Below are positions 26,254-34,277 of a stretch of 64,000 bases of DNA, in pieces (the stretch's first letter is position 1; each line of letters opens with the position of its first letter). The stretch spans positions 62,001-126,000 of the forward strand of contig NZ_BCTQ01000017.1 in NCBI RefSeq assembly GCF_001571365.1, given 5' to 3'. The notes beneath the pieces were generated by a model that was given only the letters and a program-made list of their open reading frames with translations, made no database searches and was not told the origin of the DNA. Source of the stretch: Achromobacter denitrificans NBRC 15125 (GTDB lineage Bacteria > Pseudomonadota > Gammaproteobacteria > Burkholderiales > Burkholderiaceae_B). The translations under genes and the position numbers were made by a program.

Positions 26254-27882
26254 ATGACAGCAGAACAATTCGACTACATCGTGGTCGGGGCCGGCTCCGC
26301 GGGCTGCGTGCTGGCCAACCGCCTGAGCGCTTCGGGCAAGCACCGCGTGCTGCTGCTCGAAGGCGGCGACGAGGACCGCAACCCGTGGATCCACATCCCC
26401 TTGGGCGTGGGCAGGTTGCTGACCAACGAAAAGGTGGTCTGGCCCTTCAAGACCGAGCCGCAGGCCAACCTCGCGGGCCAGCAGATCTATTGGCCGCGCG
26501 GCAAGGTGCTGGGCGGCTCCAGCTCGGTCAACGGCATGGCCTACGTCTGGGGCGATCCCGCGGAATACGATAGCTGGGAGCAGACGTTCGGCATCAAGGG
26601 CTGGGACTTCCAGACCCTGCTGCCGTATTTCGGCAAGATCGAGAACAACCCCTATTCCCGCAATCCGCTGCGCGGACGATCGGGGCCGATCCGAATCACG
26701 GACCGAGCCGCGCGCGATCCCGACCGCATCTCGGACGCCTACATCGCCGCATGCCGCCAGGCCGGCATCGCGCCGACCGAGGACTACAACGCGGTCAGCT
26801 ACGAGGGCGTGCGCTATCTGGAACAAAGCGCGCACGCGGGCCGGCGCTGCAGCGCCGCCGTCGGCTACCTGCGGCCGGCGCGGCAGCGGACCAACCTGGT
26901 CGTGCGCACGCGGGCCTTCGTGCGCCGCCTGCGCTTCGACGGCCTGCGCTGCACCGGCGTGGAATACGACTGGAACGGCGCCACCCGCGCCGCCAGCGCC
27001 CATCGCGAAACCGTGCTCTGCGCCGGCGCCGTGCAATCGCCTCAGCTGCTGGAACTGTCGGGCGTCGGCGACGCGGCGCGGCTGCGGTCGCTGGGCATCG
27101 ACGTGGTGCGCGACCTGCCCGACGTGGGCGAACACATGAGCGACCACCTGCAAGTGCGCTGCACGTACCGCTCGTCCATCGCCGAAACCATCAACGACAT
27201 CATGCGCAGCCCATACCACAAGGTGAAGGCGGCGCTGCGCTATCTCGTCGGCCGCAAGGGGCTGCTGGCGGGCACGTCCTCGACCGCGCATGCGATCACA
27301 CGCAGCGCCGCCGGCCTGCCGCAAGCCGACGTCATGATCCGCATCTATCACATCAGCGGCAAGGACCGCTATTCGCGCGACGGCGTGGGCGGCATCGACA
27401 AGTTCCCCGGCTTTTCCATCGGCGGCTTCATGCTGTATCCCCGCTCGCGCGGCAGCATCCATGCCGTTTCCGCCGACCCGCGGACCGCGCCCGCCATCAA
27501 TCCGAACTACCTGCAGGATCCCCACGACCGGGCCACGGCCATCGCCATGCTGCGCCTGATCCGCGACATCGCCGGGCAGGCCGCGCTGCAACCGGTCATC
27601 GTGCAGGAAGAACGGCCGGGGGCCGCCGCGGTCTCGGACGCGGACCTGCTCGCCTACGCCCGCCAGACCGGCCAGACCGCGTGGCATACCGTCGGCACCT
27701 GCCGCATGGGACGGCCGGGCGAATCCGTGGTGGACGAGCGGCTCAAAGTGCATGGCCTGCAAGGGCTGCGGGTGGCCGACATTTCCGTCATGCCCACCAT
27801 CGCCTCGTCCAACACCAACGCCCCCGCCATGATGATCGGCGAGCGCGCGGCCGAATTCATGCTTGCCGACGCCGCCGGCTGA
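26254..27882 (+). CDS. GMC-family FAD oxidoreductase (choline dehydrogenase-like)
   Basis: A 542-residue GMC flavoprotein. The dinucleotide motif VVGAGSAGCVLANRL is at the N-terminus, the GMC signature RGKVLGGSSSVNGMAY at about residue 80, and the catalytic His in WHTVGTCRMG (His478), with SSNTNAPAMM near the C-terminus. It oxidises an alcohol to an aldehyde. It lies 2 bp after the TPP-enzyme gene; a pathway in which an alcohol becomes the aldehyde used by the TPP enzyme is plausible but inferred. No signal peptide. Confidence 0.93.
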   Translation: MTAEQFDYIVVGAGSAGCVLANRLSASGKHRVLLLEGGDEDRNPWIHIPLGVGRLLTNEKVVWPFKTEPQANLAGQQIYWPRGKVLGGSSSVNGMAYVWGDPAEYDSWEQTFGIKGWDFQTLLPYFGKIENNPYSRNPLRGRSGPIRITDRAARDPDRISDAYIAACRQAGIAPTEDYNAVSYEGVRYLEQSAHAGRRCSAAVGYLRPARQRTNLVVRTRAFVRRLRFDGLRCTGVEYDWNGATRAASAHRETVLCAGAVQSPQLLELSGVGDAARLRSLGIDVVRDLPDVGEHMSDHLQVRCTYRSSIAETINDIMRSPYHKVKAALRYLVGRKGLLAGTSSTAHAITRSAAGLPQADVMIRIYHISGKDRYSRDGVGGIDKFPGFSIGGFMLYPRSRGSIHAVSADPRTAPAINPNYLQDPHDRATAIAMLRLIRDIAGQAALQPVIVQEERPGAAAVSDADLLAYARQTGQTAWHTVGTCRMGRPGESVVDERLKVHGLQGLRVADISVMPTIASSNTNAPAMMIGERAAEFMLADAAG

Positions 27883-27903
27883 CCCGACCCTGGAGCCTCG
27901 ACC

Positions 27904-28287
27904 ATGCCAGACAAGAACCGCCCGCCCATCGCCACGCCGCAGTGCGAAGCGCATATCGCCAAGGGCGACTGGAACCCGCTCTGGGACCAGCTGCGCGCGC
28001 TGGACCCGGAGTTCATGGAGGCCTACCTGGCCTTTCGCAGCGTGCCGCAACGCAACGGCCCGCTGCCGCAGAAATACAAGGAGCTGATCCTCGTGGCCAT
28101 CAACGCCGCCACGACCCACCTGTACGCCCCGGGCGTGCGGCGCCACATGCGCAACGCCCTCAATGCGGGCGCGACCCGCGAAGAGCTGCTCGAAGCAATC
28201 CAGCTCACCACCGTCATGGGCATCCATTCCTGCAACCTGGCGATTCCCATCCTCATGGAAGAAACCGGCGGCCAGCCGCCCGCCTGA
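27904..28287 (+). CDS. Carboxymuconolactone decarboxylase (CMD/AhpD-like) family protein
   Basis: A 127-residue CMD-domain protein: KYKELILVAINAATTHLYAPGVRRHMRNALNAGATREELLEAI-type pattern (read in parts) and IHSCNLAIPIL. It lacks the AhpD CxxC pair, so peroxidase activity is unlikely. Such proteins often catalyse ring-lactone decarboxylation or have unknown roles in catabolic operons. It is last in the GntR-controlled operon, 21 bp after the GMC gene. Confidence 0.88.
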   Translation: MPDKNRPPIATPQCEAHIAKGDWNPLWDQLRALDPEFMEAYLAFRSVPQRNGPLPQKYKELILVAINAATTHLYAPGVRRHMRNALNAGATREELLEAIQLTTVMGIHSCNLAIPILMEETGGQPPA

Positions 28288-28383
28288 GCCACGCGCATGC
28301 GCAGGCCTTCCTGCGCGGGGCGGCGGCGCCGGGCCGCCCCATTGCGCCGACCGCGATTCGCAGGCACCCGCGGTTCATCGTCG

Positions 28384-28467
28384 GCCCGCTTCTCCGCCCG
28401 CTTCTCCGCCCGCTTCTCTGACCGCTTCTCTGCCTGCTTGCCGGCCTGCTTGCCGGCCCGCTTCCCG
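28384..28467. repeat. Seven tandem 12-bp repeats
   Basis: Units: GCCCGCTTCTCC twice, GCCCGCTTCTCT, GACCGCTTCTCT, GCCTGCTTGCCG twice, GCCCGCTTCCCG. The block is 84 bp in length. The period of 12 keeps every reading frame. Adjacent identical pairs suggest recent slippage or unequal exchange, so copy number may vary between strains. Confidence 0.9.
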
Positions 28468-28523
28468 TCCCCCATCTCCCCTCCCTTTTCCCGGTCCCGC
28501 CAAGCCTCGCGGGTATTCCCTCA

Positions 28524-28551
28524 TTGTTCGGCTTATTTTTATACATACAAT
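28524..28551 (+). promoter_or_regulatory. Promoter candidate for the 28648 operon
   Basis: TTGTTC (28524-28529), 16 bp, TACAAT (28546-28551), within an AT-rich patch about 100 bp before the first gene of the large array. The -10 is good (5/6) and the -35 is weak (3/6). Confidence 0.45.
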
Positions 28552-28647
28552 CCATTTTTAATCGCTAAGCCAATTTTGAATTCAACGTCACAAGCCGCGA
28601 AAGGCATCGCCGCCGGCGGCTTTCCCCCACGAGCAGGAGTCGTACCG

Positions 28648-29415
28648 ATGTGCAAGATCCACATTGAAAACCGGGGCGCAGTGCGGCTCCTGACCATCCA
28701 GAACGAGCGCATCCGCAATGCGTTCAGCGGTTCCATGGCGGAGGACCTGCTCGCGGCATTCGACGCCGCCGACACCGATGCCAGCGTGCGCGTCGTGGTG
28801 GTGACGGGCGCGGGCGACCTGGCCTTCTCCAGCGGGCACGACCTGAAGGAACTGGCGTCCGGCCAGCATGCGCAGAGCACCGTGGGCGAAGCGCCCTTCG
28901 TACGGCCCCTGACGATGCGCAAGCCGGTCATCGCGGCCGTCAACGGCCATTGCTGGGCCGCCGGCTTCATGCTGGCCCTGTCCTGCGACCTGCGCGTCGC
29001 CAGCGAAAACGCCGTCTTCGGCTCGCCCGGCGCGCGCCTGGGCATCCTGCCCGAAGGCGGCCAGTTGTACCGCCTGCCGCAGCTGATCCCGCCGGCGCGC
29101 GCCCTGACCATGATGCTGACCGCCGAACCCATGGATGCCGCCGAGGCGGCCCGCTGCGATCTCGTCTCGCGCCTGGTGCCGCCCGGACAGGCGCTGGCCG
29201 CGGCGCTGGAGTTGGCCCAGACCATCGCCGAACGTTCGCCCGCCGTCGTGAGCGCGGTGAAAGTGGGCATGAACCTGGGCCTGTGGGAAGGCAGCGAAAA
29301 GGCTTCGCAGTACGAAGCGCAGATGGCGCTCACGCTGCACAGCGGCGCCGATGCCCGCGAAGGCATCGCGGCATTCCTGGAAAAACGCGCGCCGCGATTC
29401 GCCGACGCGTCCTGA
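28648..29415 (+). CDS. Enoyl-CoA hydratase/isomerase family protein
   Basis: A 255-residue crotonase. The start at 28648 has AGGAG 8 bp before; the frame is open upstream through the repeat region, but no start there is credible. LAFSSGHDLKELAS and NGHCWAAGFMLALSCDLR form the oxyanion hole, and SPGARLGILPEGGQLYRLP is the usual catalytic region, with Ala in place of the common Glu at the PE position. It is the first gene of a 13-kb co-directional array. Confidence 0.9.
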   Translation: MCKIHIENRGAVRLLTIQNERIRNAFSGSMAEDLLAAFDAADTDASVRVVVVTGAGDLAFSSGHDLKELASGQHAQSTVGEAPFVRPLTMRKPVIAAVNGHCWAAGFMLALSCDLRVASENAVFGSPGARLGILPEGGQLYRLPQLIPPARALTMMLTAEPMDAAEAARCDLVSRLVPPGQALAAALELAQTIAERSPAVVSAVKVGMNLGLWEGSEKASQYEAQMALTLHSGADAREGIAAFLEKRAPRFADAS

Positions 29416-29452
29416 CCCGTCTCCGTCCAACCCACCTGGGAGCAAGCATCAA

Positions 29453-31585
29453 ATGGCGTCGACCCATCCCCTGCATCGGCTGTTCGAACCCCGTCACGTG
29501 GCCCTGCTGGGCGTATCCCGCGACACCGGCAAGGCCGGCTACAAATTCCTGCGTTCCCTGGTGGACGCCGGCTACCAGGGCAGGATTTCCCTGCTGGGCC
29601 GGCAGGCGGGCGAACTTGAGGGCCTGCCCATCCACACCCGCGCCGATCAGTTGCCCGGCGACATCGACGTGGCCTTCAACCTGCTGGGCCCCGCGCAGAC
29701 GCCGGAGGTGCTGAAGGCCGTGGCGGCCCGCGGCGCGGCCTTCAGCGTGGTGTTCACCTCCGGCTTCGCCGAAATGGGCGCGGCCGGCGCAGCGCTGCAG
29801 GAAGACATGGTGCGCGCCTGCAATGCCAGCGGCATGCGCATCGTCGGGCCGAACTGCATGGGCCTGTTCAACCTGCACCTGGGGCTGAACCTCACCGAGA
29901 TCAGCCCGCTGCCCGCGGGTCCGATCGCCATGGTTTCGCAAAGCGGCAACGTGGGCGTCACCCTGTGGGACCAGGCGCGCAAGCACGACGTCGGCTTCTC
30001 CTGCTTCGTGGGCTTCGGCAACCAGGCCGACATCCCCATGCACGAGTACATCGACTACCTGGGCCAGCACGAGCCCACCAAGGTCATCACGGTCTACCTG
30101 GAAGGCCTGCGTCCGGGTTCGGGCGACGCCTTCTTCGAGACCTGCGCGCGCGTCAGCCGCGTCAAGCCCATCGTGGTGCTCAAGGGCGGCCGCACCGACG
30201 CCGGACGGCGCGCCGCGGAATCGCACACCGCCTCGCTGTCCTCGTCGGAACGCGTCTACTCCGCCCTGTTCGAGGAGGCCGGCATCGTCGAAGTCCAGCA
30301 GATGGAACTGATGCTGCCGGTGGCCGAGGCCCTGATGCGCTGCCCGCCCATGCGCGGCGACGACGTCGCCATCGTGGGCTCGGGCGGCGGCCATTCGACC
30401 GTCTGCACGGACGAGGTCGAATCGATCGGCCTGCTGGTTCCCGCCTTCTCGGACGGCCTGCAGGAAGAGCTCGGACGGCGGCTGCCCGAATGGGCGCCCA
30501 AGCGCAATCCGGTCGACATGACCGGCGCCTACACCAAGGATCCCAGCCTATTCGCCACCCTGACCGAGCTCGTCATCGAGCGCGACCCGCGCTTCAGCGC
30601 CGCGGTCAACTACGGGCTTTACGGCCTCTGGAAGGACGGCCAGGTCGCCGAAGACAGCAAGTACGACTACGTCAGCGCGGCGCCGCTCATCGGGCAGCTG
30701 CAAGCCCGGCTGGACCGCCCCATCATTTTCTACACGCCCTACGCGGACCGCCCCCACGCCTCCTTCACCGCCATGCGCGAGGCCGGCGTGCCCTGCCTGG
30801 AATCCGTCGCCGCGGTGGGCGCCGCGCTGGCCGCCCTGCGCAAGCGCGGCCGCTTCCTGGCCCGCGCCGCCGAAACGCCCGCGACGACGCCGCGCCCGCC
30901 CGTCTCGGCCGGCAACCCGGCCCTGGACGATTACGCGACCGAGGTCGGCGCCTATGCCCTGCTGGCGCGCCACGGCGTCCAGACGCCCGAGGTGCTCACC
31001 GCGCAAACGCCCGCCGAGGCCGCGGCCCTGGCCGACAGGCTGGGCTACCCCGTCGTGCTCAAGGGCGTGCTGCCCGGCGTGGCGCACAAGAGCGACGTGG
31101 GCGGCGTGCGCACGGGCCTGGGCGACAGCGGCTCGCTGCTGCGCGCCGCCGAACAGATGGCGGCGGACGTCGAGCGGGCGCTCGGCGCCGGCGCGCTGGC
31201 CGGCTACATGGTCACCCGCGACCTGGGCCGCCGCCGCGAACTGATCGTCGGCGTGCGGCGCGACGTCTCGCTCGACACCCTCGGCCTCATCGGCCTGGGC
31301 GGCGTGCTGACCGAGGCGCTGGACGACGTGGCCGTGTGCCTGCTGCCCGCGACGCCGCAACGCGTGGAACGCGCGCTGTCCCGGCTCAAGAGCGCCCGCG
31401 CCTGGGGCGCCTTCCGCGGCGAGCCGGCGGTGCCCGCGCAGGCCGTCGCCGACTTGCTCAACCGCCTGCAATCCGCCCTGCTCTCCGACGATGCGATCGA
31501 CAGTGTCGAGTGCAACCCCGTCATGGTGGTGGATGAACAGGTCATCCCCGTCGATGCCGCGATCGCGGCGCACAACAAGGAGTGA
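29453..31585 (+). CDS. Acyl-CoA synthetase, NDP-forming (ACD type, fused subunits)
   Basis: A 710-residue single-chain NDP-forming acyl-CoA synthetase: N-terminal CoA-binding domain (about 1-135), succinyl-CoA-synthetase-like flavodoxin domains (about 140-460) with the phospho-His in ESHTASLSS (His258), and a C-terminal ATP-grasp domain (about 490-710; GYPVVLKGVLPGVAHKSDVGG). It activates a carboxylic acid to its CoA thioester, or works in reverse to make ATP. Position between two hydratase genes suggests it activates the imported acid for side-chain shortening. Substrate unknown. Confidence 0.9.
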   Translation: MASTHPLHRLFEPRHVALLGVSRDTGKAGYKFLRSLVDAGYQGRISLLGRQAGELEGLPIHTRADQLPGDIDVAFNLLGPAQTPEVLKAVAARGAAFSVVFTSGFAEMGAAGAALQEDMVRACNASGMRIVGPNCMGLFNLHLGLNLTEISPLPAGPIAMVSQSGNVGVTLWDQARKHDVGFSCFVGFGNQADIPMHEYIDYLGQHEPTKVITVYLEGLRPGSGDAFFETCARVSRVKPIVVLKGGRTDAGRRAAESHTASLSSSERVYSALFEEAGIVEVQQMELMLPVAEALMRCPPMRGDDVAIVGSGGGHSTVCTDEVESIGLLVPAFSDGLQEELGRRLPEWAPKRNPVDMTGAYTKDPSLFATLTELVIERDPRFSAAVNYGLYGLWKDGQVAEDSKYDYVSAAPLIGQLQARLDRPIIFYTPYADRPHASFTAMREAGVPCLESVAAVGAALAALRKRGRFLARAAETPATTPRPPVSAGNPALDDYATEVGAYALLARHGVQTPEVLTAQTPAEAAALADRLGYPVVLKGVLPGVAHKSDVGGVRTGLGDSGSLLRAAEQMAADVERALGAGALAGYMVTRDLGRRRELIVGVRRDVSLDTLGLIGLGGVLTEALDDVAVCLLPATPQRVERALSRLKSARAWGAFRGEPAVPAQAVADLLNRLQSALLSDDAIDSVECNPVMVVDEQVIPVDAAIAAHNKE

Positions 31586-31587
31586 AC

Positions 31588-32406
31588 GTGAAAATCGAAA
31601 TGCCCTTGCAGGAAATGCGCGATGGGGTGCTGACCATCACCCTGAACCGCCCTGAAAAACTCAATGCGCTGACCCCTGAGATCTATACCTTCATCGGCGA
31701 CCGCGTCACCCAGGCCAGCAGCGATCCCGAGTGCGTGGCGGTCGTGCTGCGCGGCAACGGCCGCGCCTTCTCGTCCGGCTTCGACCTCAAGCTGGAGATG
31801 GGCGAGCGCACCCACGAAGACAAGCTGCATGCGCTGCACGAAGTCGCCAACCGCGCGCGCTGGGCGGTCTGGAACTGCAAGAAGCCCGTCATCGCCGGCA
31901 TCCACGGCTATTGCATGGGCGGCGCCTTCGAACTGGTGCTGCCCTGCGACTTCACCATCGCCACCGAAAGCTGCCGCCTGGGCGAGCCCGAGATCCTGTT
32001 CGGCGCGGGTCCGGCCTTCATGATGGTGCCCTGGATGGTCAACCACAAGACCGCCAAGGACATCCTGCTGACCGGCCGGCAGTTCACGGCGCCCGAGGCG
32101 CTGCGCATGGGCATCGTCAGCACCGTGGTGCCCGACGACGGCCTGGACGCCGCGGTCGACAACCTGACGCAGACGCTCAGCCGCCTGCCCTCGGCCGCCC
32201 TGCGCATCACCAAGGCGGGCATCAACCGCGCCTACGAAACCATGGGCATGGGGCCGCACATCAACAGCTGGGTCGAGGCGGCCGCCTACCTGTCGTACAT
32301 CGACGACGCGGCGCGCAGCGAATTCCAGAAGCGCGTGATGCAGGACGGCCCGGGCGCGGGCATCGCCTGGCGCACCAGCTACTACAAGACCGGCAACGCC
32401 TCCTAG
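31588..32406 (+). CDS. Enoyl-CoA hydratase/isomerase family protein
   Basis: A 272-residue crotonase: LNRPEKLNALTPEIY, RAFSSGFDLKLEMGE, GIHGYCMGGAFELVLPCDF and EPEILFGAGPAFMMVPW (Glu at the catalytic site). The GTG at 31588 is preferred (AAGGAG at 31577-31582, 5 bp spacing); a GTG at 31582 overlapping the synthetase stop is the alternative. The divergent sequence from the 28648 and 40481 hydratases suggests each handles a different intermediate. Confidence 0.9.
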   Translation: MKIEMPLQEMRDGVLTITLNRPEKLNALTPEIYTFIGDRVTQASSDPECVAVVLRGNGRAFSSGFDLKLEMGERTHEDKLHALHEVANRARWAVWNCKKPVIAGIHGYCMGGAFELVLPCDFTIATESCRLGEPEILFGAGPAFMMVPWMVNHKTAKDILLTGRQFTAPEALRMGIVSTVVPDDGLDAAVDNLTQTLSRLPSAALRITKAGINRAYETMGMGPHINSWVEAAAYLSYIDDAARSEFQKRVMQDGPGAGIAWRTSYYKTGNAS

Positions 32407-32419
32407 GACCGAGACGGCA

Positions 32420-33337
32420 ATGATCCACCTCATCGGAAAACAACTGTTGCTGGGATTCTGCGTGGTGATCACGGCGATCACGCTCACCTTTTTCATGGTG
32501 CGCCTGAGCGGAGACCCCACCACCCAGATCCTGCCGCAGGATGCCACCGCCGAGCAGCGCGCCGCGCTGCAACGCGAGCTGGGGCTGGATCAGCCCGTCT
32601 CCACGCAATACTTCCGCTACATCCTGGGCGCCGCCCACGGGGACTTCGGCCGGTCGTACTTCGACGGCGACACGGTCACGTCCATCATCATGCGGCGCCT
32701 GCCCAACACGGCGCTGCTGGCGGGCGCCTCGCTGGCCGTGGCGCTGGTCCTCGCCATCCCGCTGGGCGTGCTGGCGGCCACCCGGCGCGGCGGCCCGCTG
32801 GACCGCTCGGTGCAGGTGGTCAGCGTGATCGGCGCGTCCGTGCCCTCGTTCTGGATGGCGCTGCTGATGATCCAGATCTTCGCCGTCGGGCTCGGGTGGT
32901 TTCCCACCTACGGCATCGGCGGCTGGCAGCACCTGGTGCTGCCGGCCGCCACGCTGGCGCTCTACGTTTTCCCCAGCGTCGCCCGGCTGACCCGCTCTTC
33001 CATGCTGGAAGTGCTGCCGTCGGGCTACGTAAGCGCGGCGCGCGCCAAGGGCATGCCGGAGCACCGGGTGATTTTCCGCACCGTCATGCGCAACGGCATC
33101 GTGCCGGTGCTGGCGCTGATCGCCCTGGAGATCGGCACGCTGTTCGGCGGCGCCGTCCTCACCGAAACCGTCTTCTCCTGGCCCGGCATCGGCCGGCTCG
33201 CCATCGAATCCATCCAGCGGCGCGACTATCCCATCATCCAGGGCGTGGTGGCGTACGTCGCCGTGATCTTCGCGTCCATCACGGTGCTGGTGGAAATCGT
33301 GATCCGCATGGTCAACCCCCGACTGAGGCAGCAATGA
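32420..33337 (+). CDS. Peptide/nickel-type ABC transporter permease (DppB-like)
   Basis: A 305-residue inner-membrane permease with six hydrophobic segments. The first helix begins QLLLGFCVVITAITLTFFMV, and YVSAARAKGMPEHRVIF is the EAA loop that contacts the ATPases. It forms the membrane channel with the 33334 protein. DppB-type systems carry peptides but also many unrelated solutes; the surrounding acyl-CoA enzymes argue against a simple dipeptide role. Confidence 0.93.
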   Translation: MIHLIGKQLLLGFCVVITAITLTFFMVRLSGDPTTQILPQDATAEQRAALQRELGLDQPVSTQYFRYILGAAHGDFGRSYFDGDTVTSIIMRRLPNTALLAGASLAVALVLAIPLGVLAATRRGGPLDRSVQVVSVIGASVPSFWMALLMIQIFAVGLGWFPTYGIGGWQHLVLPAATLALYVFPSVARLTRSSMLEVLPSGYVSAARAKGMPEHRVIFRTVMRNGIVPVLALIALEIGTLFGGAVLTETVFSWPGIGRLAIESIQRRDYPIIQGVVAYVAVIFASITVLVEIVIRMVNPRLRQQ

Positions 33338-34215
33338 TGAAGAACGCAATGACGATGGGGCCGCTGCAAGGCATGCGGCGCGCGCTGGCCGGGCAGCCGG
33401 TCATCATCGTGGCCGCCGCGATATTCATGCTGCTGGTGCTGGCGGCCGCGATCGGCGGCGAGGCGCTGGCCCCGCACGACCCCACCTACCAGGACCTGGG
33501 TGCCCGCCTGCTGCCGCCTGGCGCCATCGGGCCCGAGGGCCGCTACTGGCTGGGCACCGAAGCGCTGGGGCGCGACGTGCTGTCCATGCTGATCACCGGC
33601 GCGCGGCCCGCGCTGTTCGTCTCCATCGTGGCCGTGTTCCTCGCGGCCGCGGCCGGCATCTGCGCGGGCGTCTGCGCCGGCTACCGCGGCGGCCGGCTGG
33701 CGGACGTGCTGCTCTATCTGTCCAACATCCAGCTGTCGTTTCCGTTCTTCCTGCTGGCGATCACCATCGTCGGCATCCTGAGGCCCAGCGTGCCGCTGGT
33801 CATCGGCGTGATCGCCCTCGGAAGCTGGGTGCCGTTCGCGCGGGTCACCTACTCGGACACCACGCAGATCAAGGGGCTGGAGTACGTCGAGGCCGTGCAC
33901 GTCATGCGCGGCACCACCCTGCGGGTGCTGGCGCGCCACATCCTGCCCAACGTGCTGCCCAACGTCCTGGTGCTGTCCACCTTCGCGCTGGGCACGGCCA
34001 TCGTGATGGAGAGCGGCCTGAGCTTCGTCGGCCTGGGCGTGCCCACCGACACGCCGACCTGGGGCCGCATGCTCAGCGAAGGCCGCGATTACATGCAGAC
34101 CGCCTGGTGGCTCACCGTCATCCCGGGCGGCTGCATCTTCCTGCTGGTCCTGTCCATCAACGTGCTGGGCGAGCAGTTGCGGGATTACTCCGATCCCAAG
34201 CTGAACCGGGGCTAG
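33334..34215 (+). CDS. Peptide/nickel-type ABC transporter permease (DppC-like)
   Basis: A 293-residue permease, partner of the DppB-like protein. N-terminal helix PVIIVAAAIFMLLVLAAAIG, then the DppC-type lead APHDPTYQDLGARLLPPG, WLGTEALGRDVLSMLITGAR, and the EAA loop YVEAVHVMRGTTLRVLARH. It starts with a 4-bp overlap (ATGA) on the previous gene. Confidence 0.93.
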   Translation: MMKNAMTMGPLQGMRRALAGQPVIIVAAAIFMLLVLAAAIGGEALAPHDPTYQDLGARLLPPGAIGPEGRYWLGTEALGRDVLSMLITGARPALFVSIVAVFLAAAAGICAGVCAGYRGGRLADVLLYLSNIQLSFPFFLLAITIVGILRPSVPLVIGVIALGSWVPFARVTYSDTTQIKGLEYVEAVHVMRGTTLRVLARHILPNVLPNVLVLSTFALGTAIVMESGLSFVGLGVPTDTPTWGRMLSEGRDYMQTAWWLTVIPGGCIFLLVLSINVLGEQLRDYSDPKLNRG

Positions 34216-34277
34216 CCCGGCCGCTAGTGTCTTTCCTCCTACCGCAGCATCCCATTCCAAACCCAAGGGGATTCGCC

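Larger units (their letters stand above)
28288..28647. other. 360-bp intergenic region
   Basis: Between the CMD gene and the next hydratase gene. The first part is GC-rich and holds a 12-bp tandem repeat (28384-28467). The second part (about 28520-28600) is AT-rich and holds a promoter candidate. I see no supportable gene; a minus-strand frame crossing the repeat encodes Lys-Arg-Ala-Glu repeats but then runs antisense to the CMD gene. Confidence 0.75.

Noticed and set aside
26209..28227. A 672-codon minus-strand frame opposite the GMC and CMD genes
   Set aside because: It lies antisense to two genes with clear family motifs; composition is typical of a shadow frame and no ribosome site is seen.
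28384..28467. CRISPR-like array
   Set aside because: Units are 12 bp and directly adjacent without spacers; no cas genes are in the window.
28023..28475. Minus-strand frame encoding Lys-Arg-Ala-Glu repeats
   Set aside because: The repetitive part is just the translated 12-bp repeat; the remainder is antisense to the CMD gene and matches no family I know.
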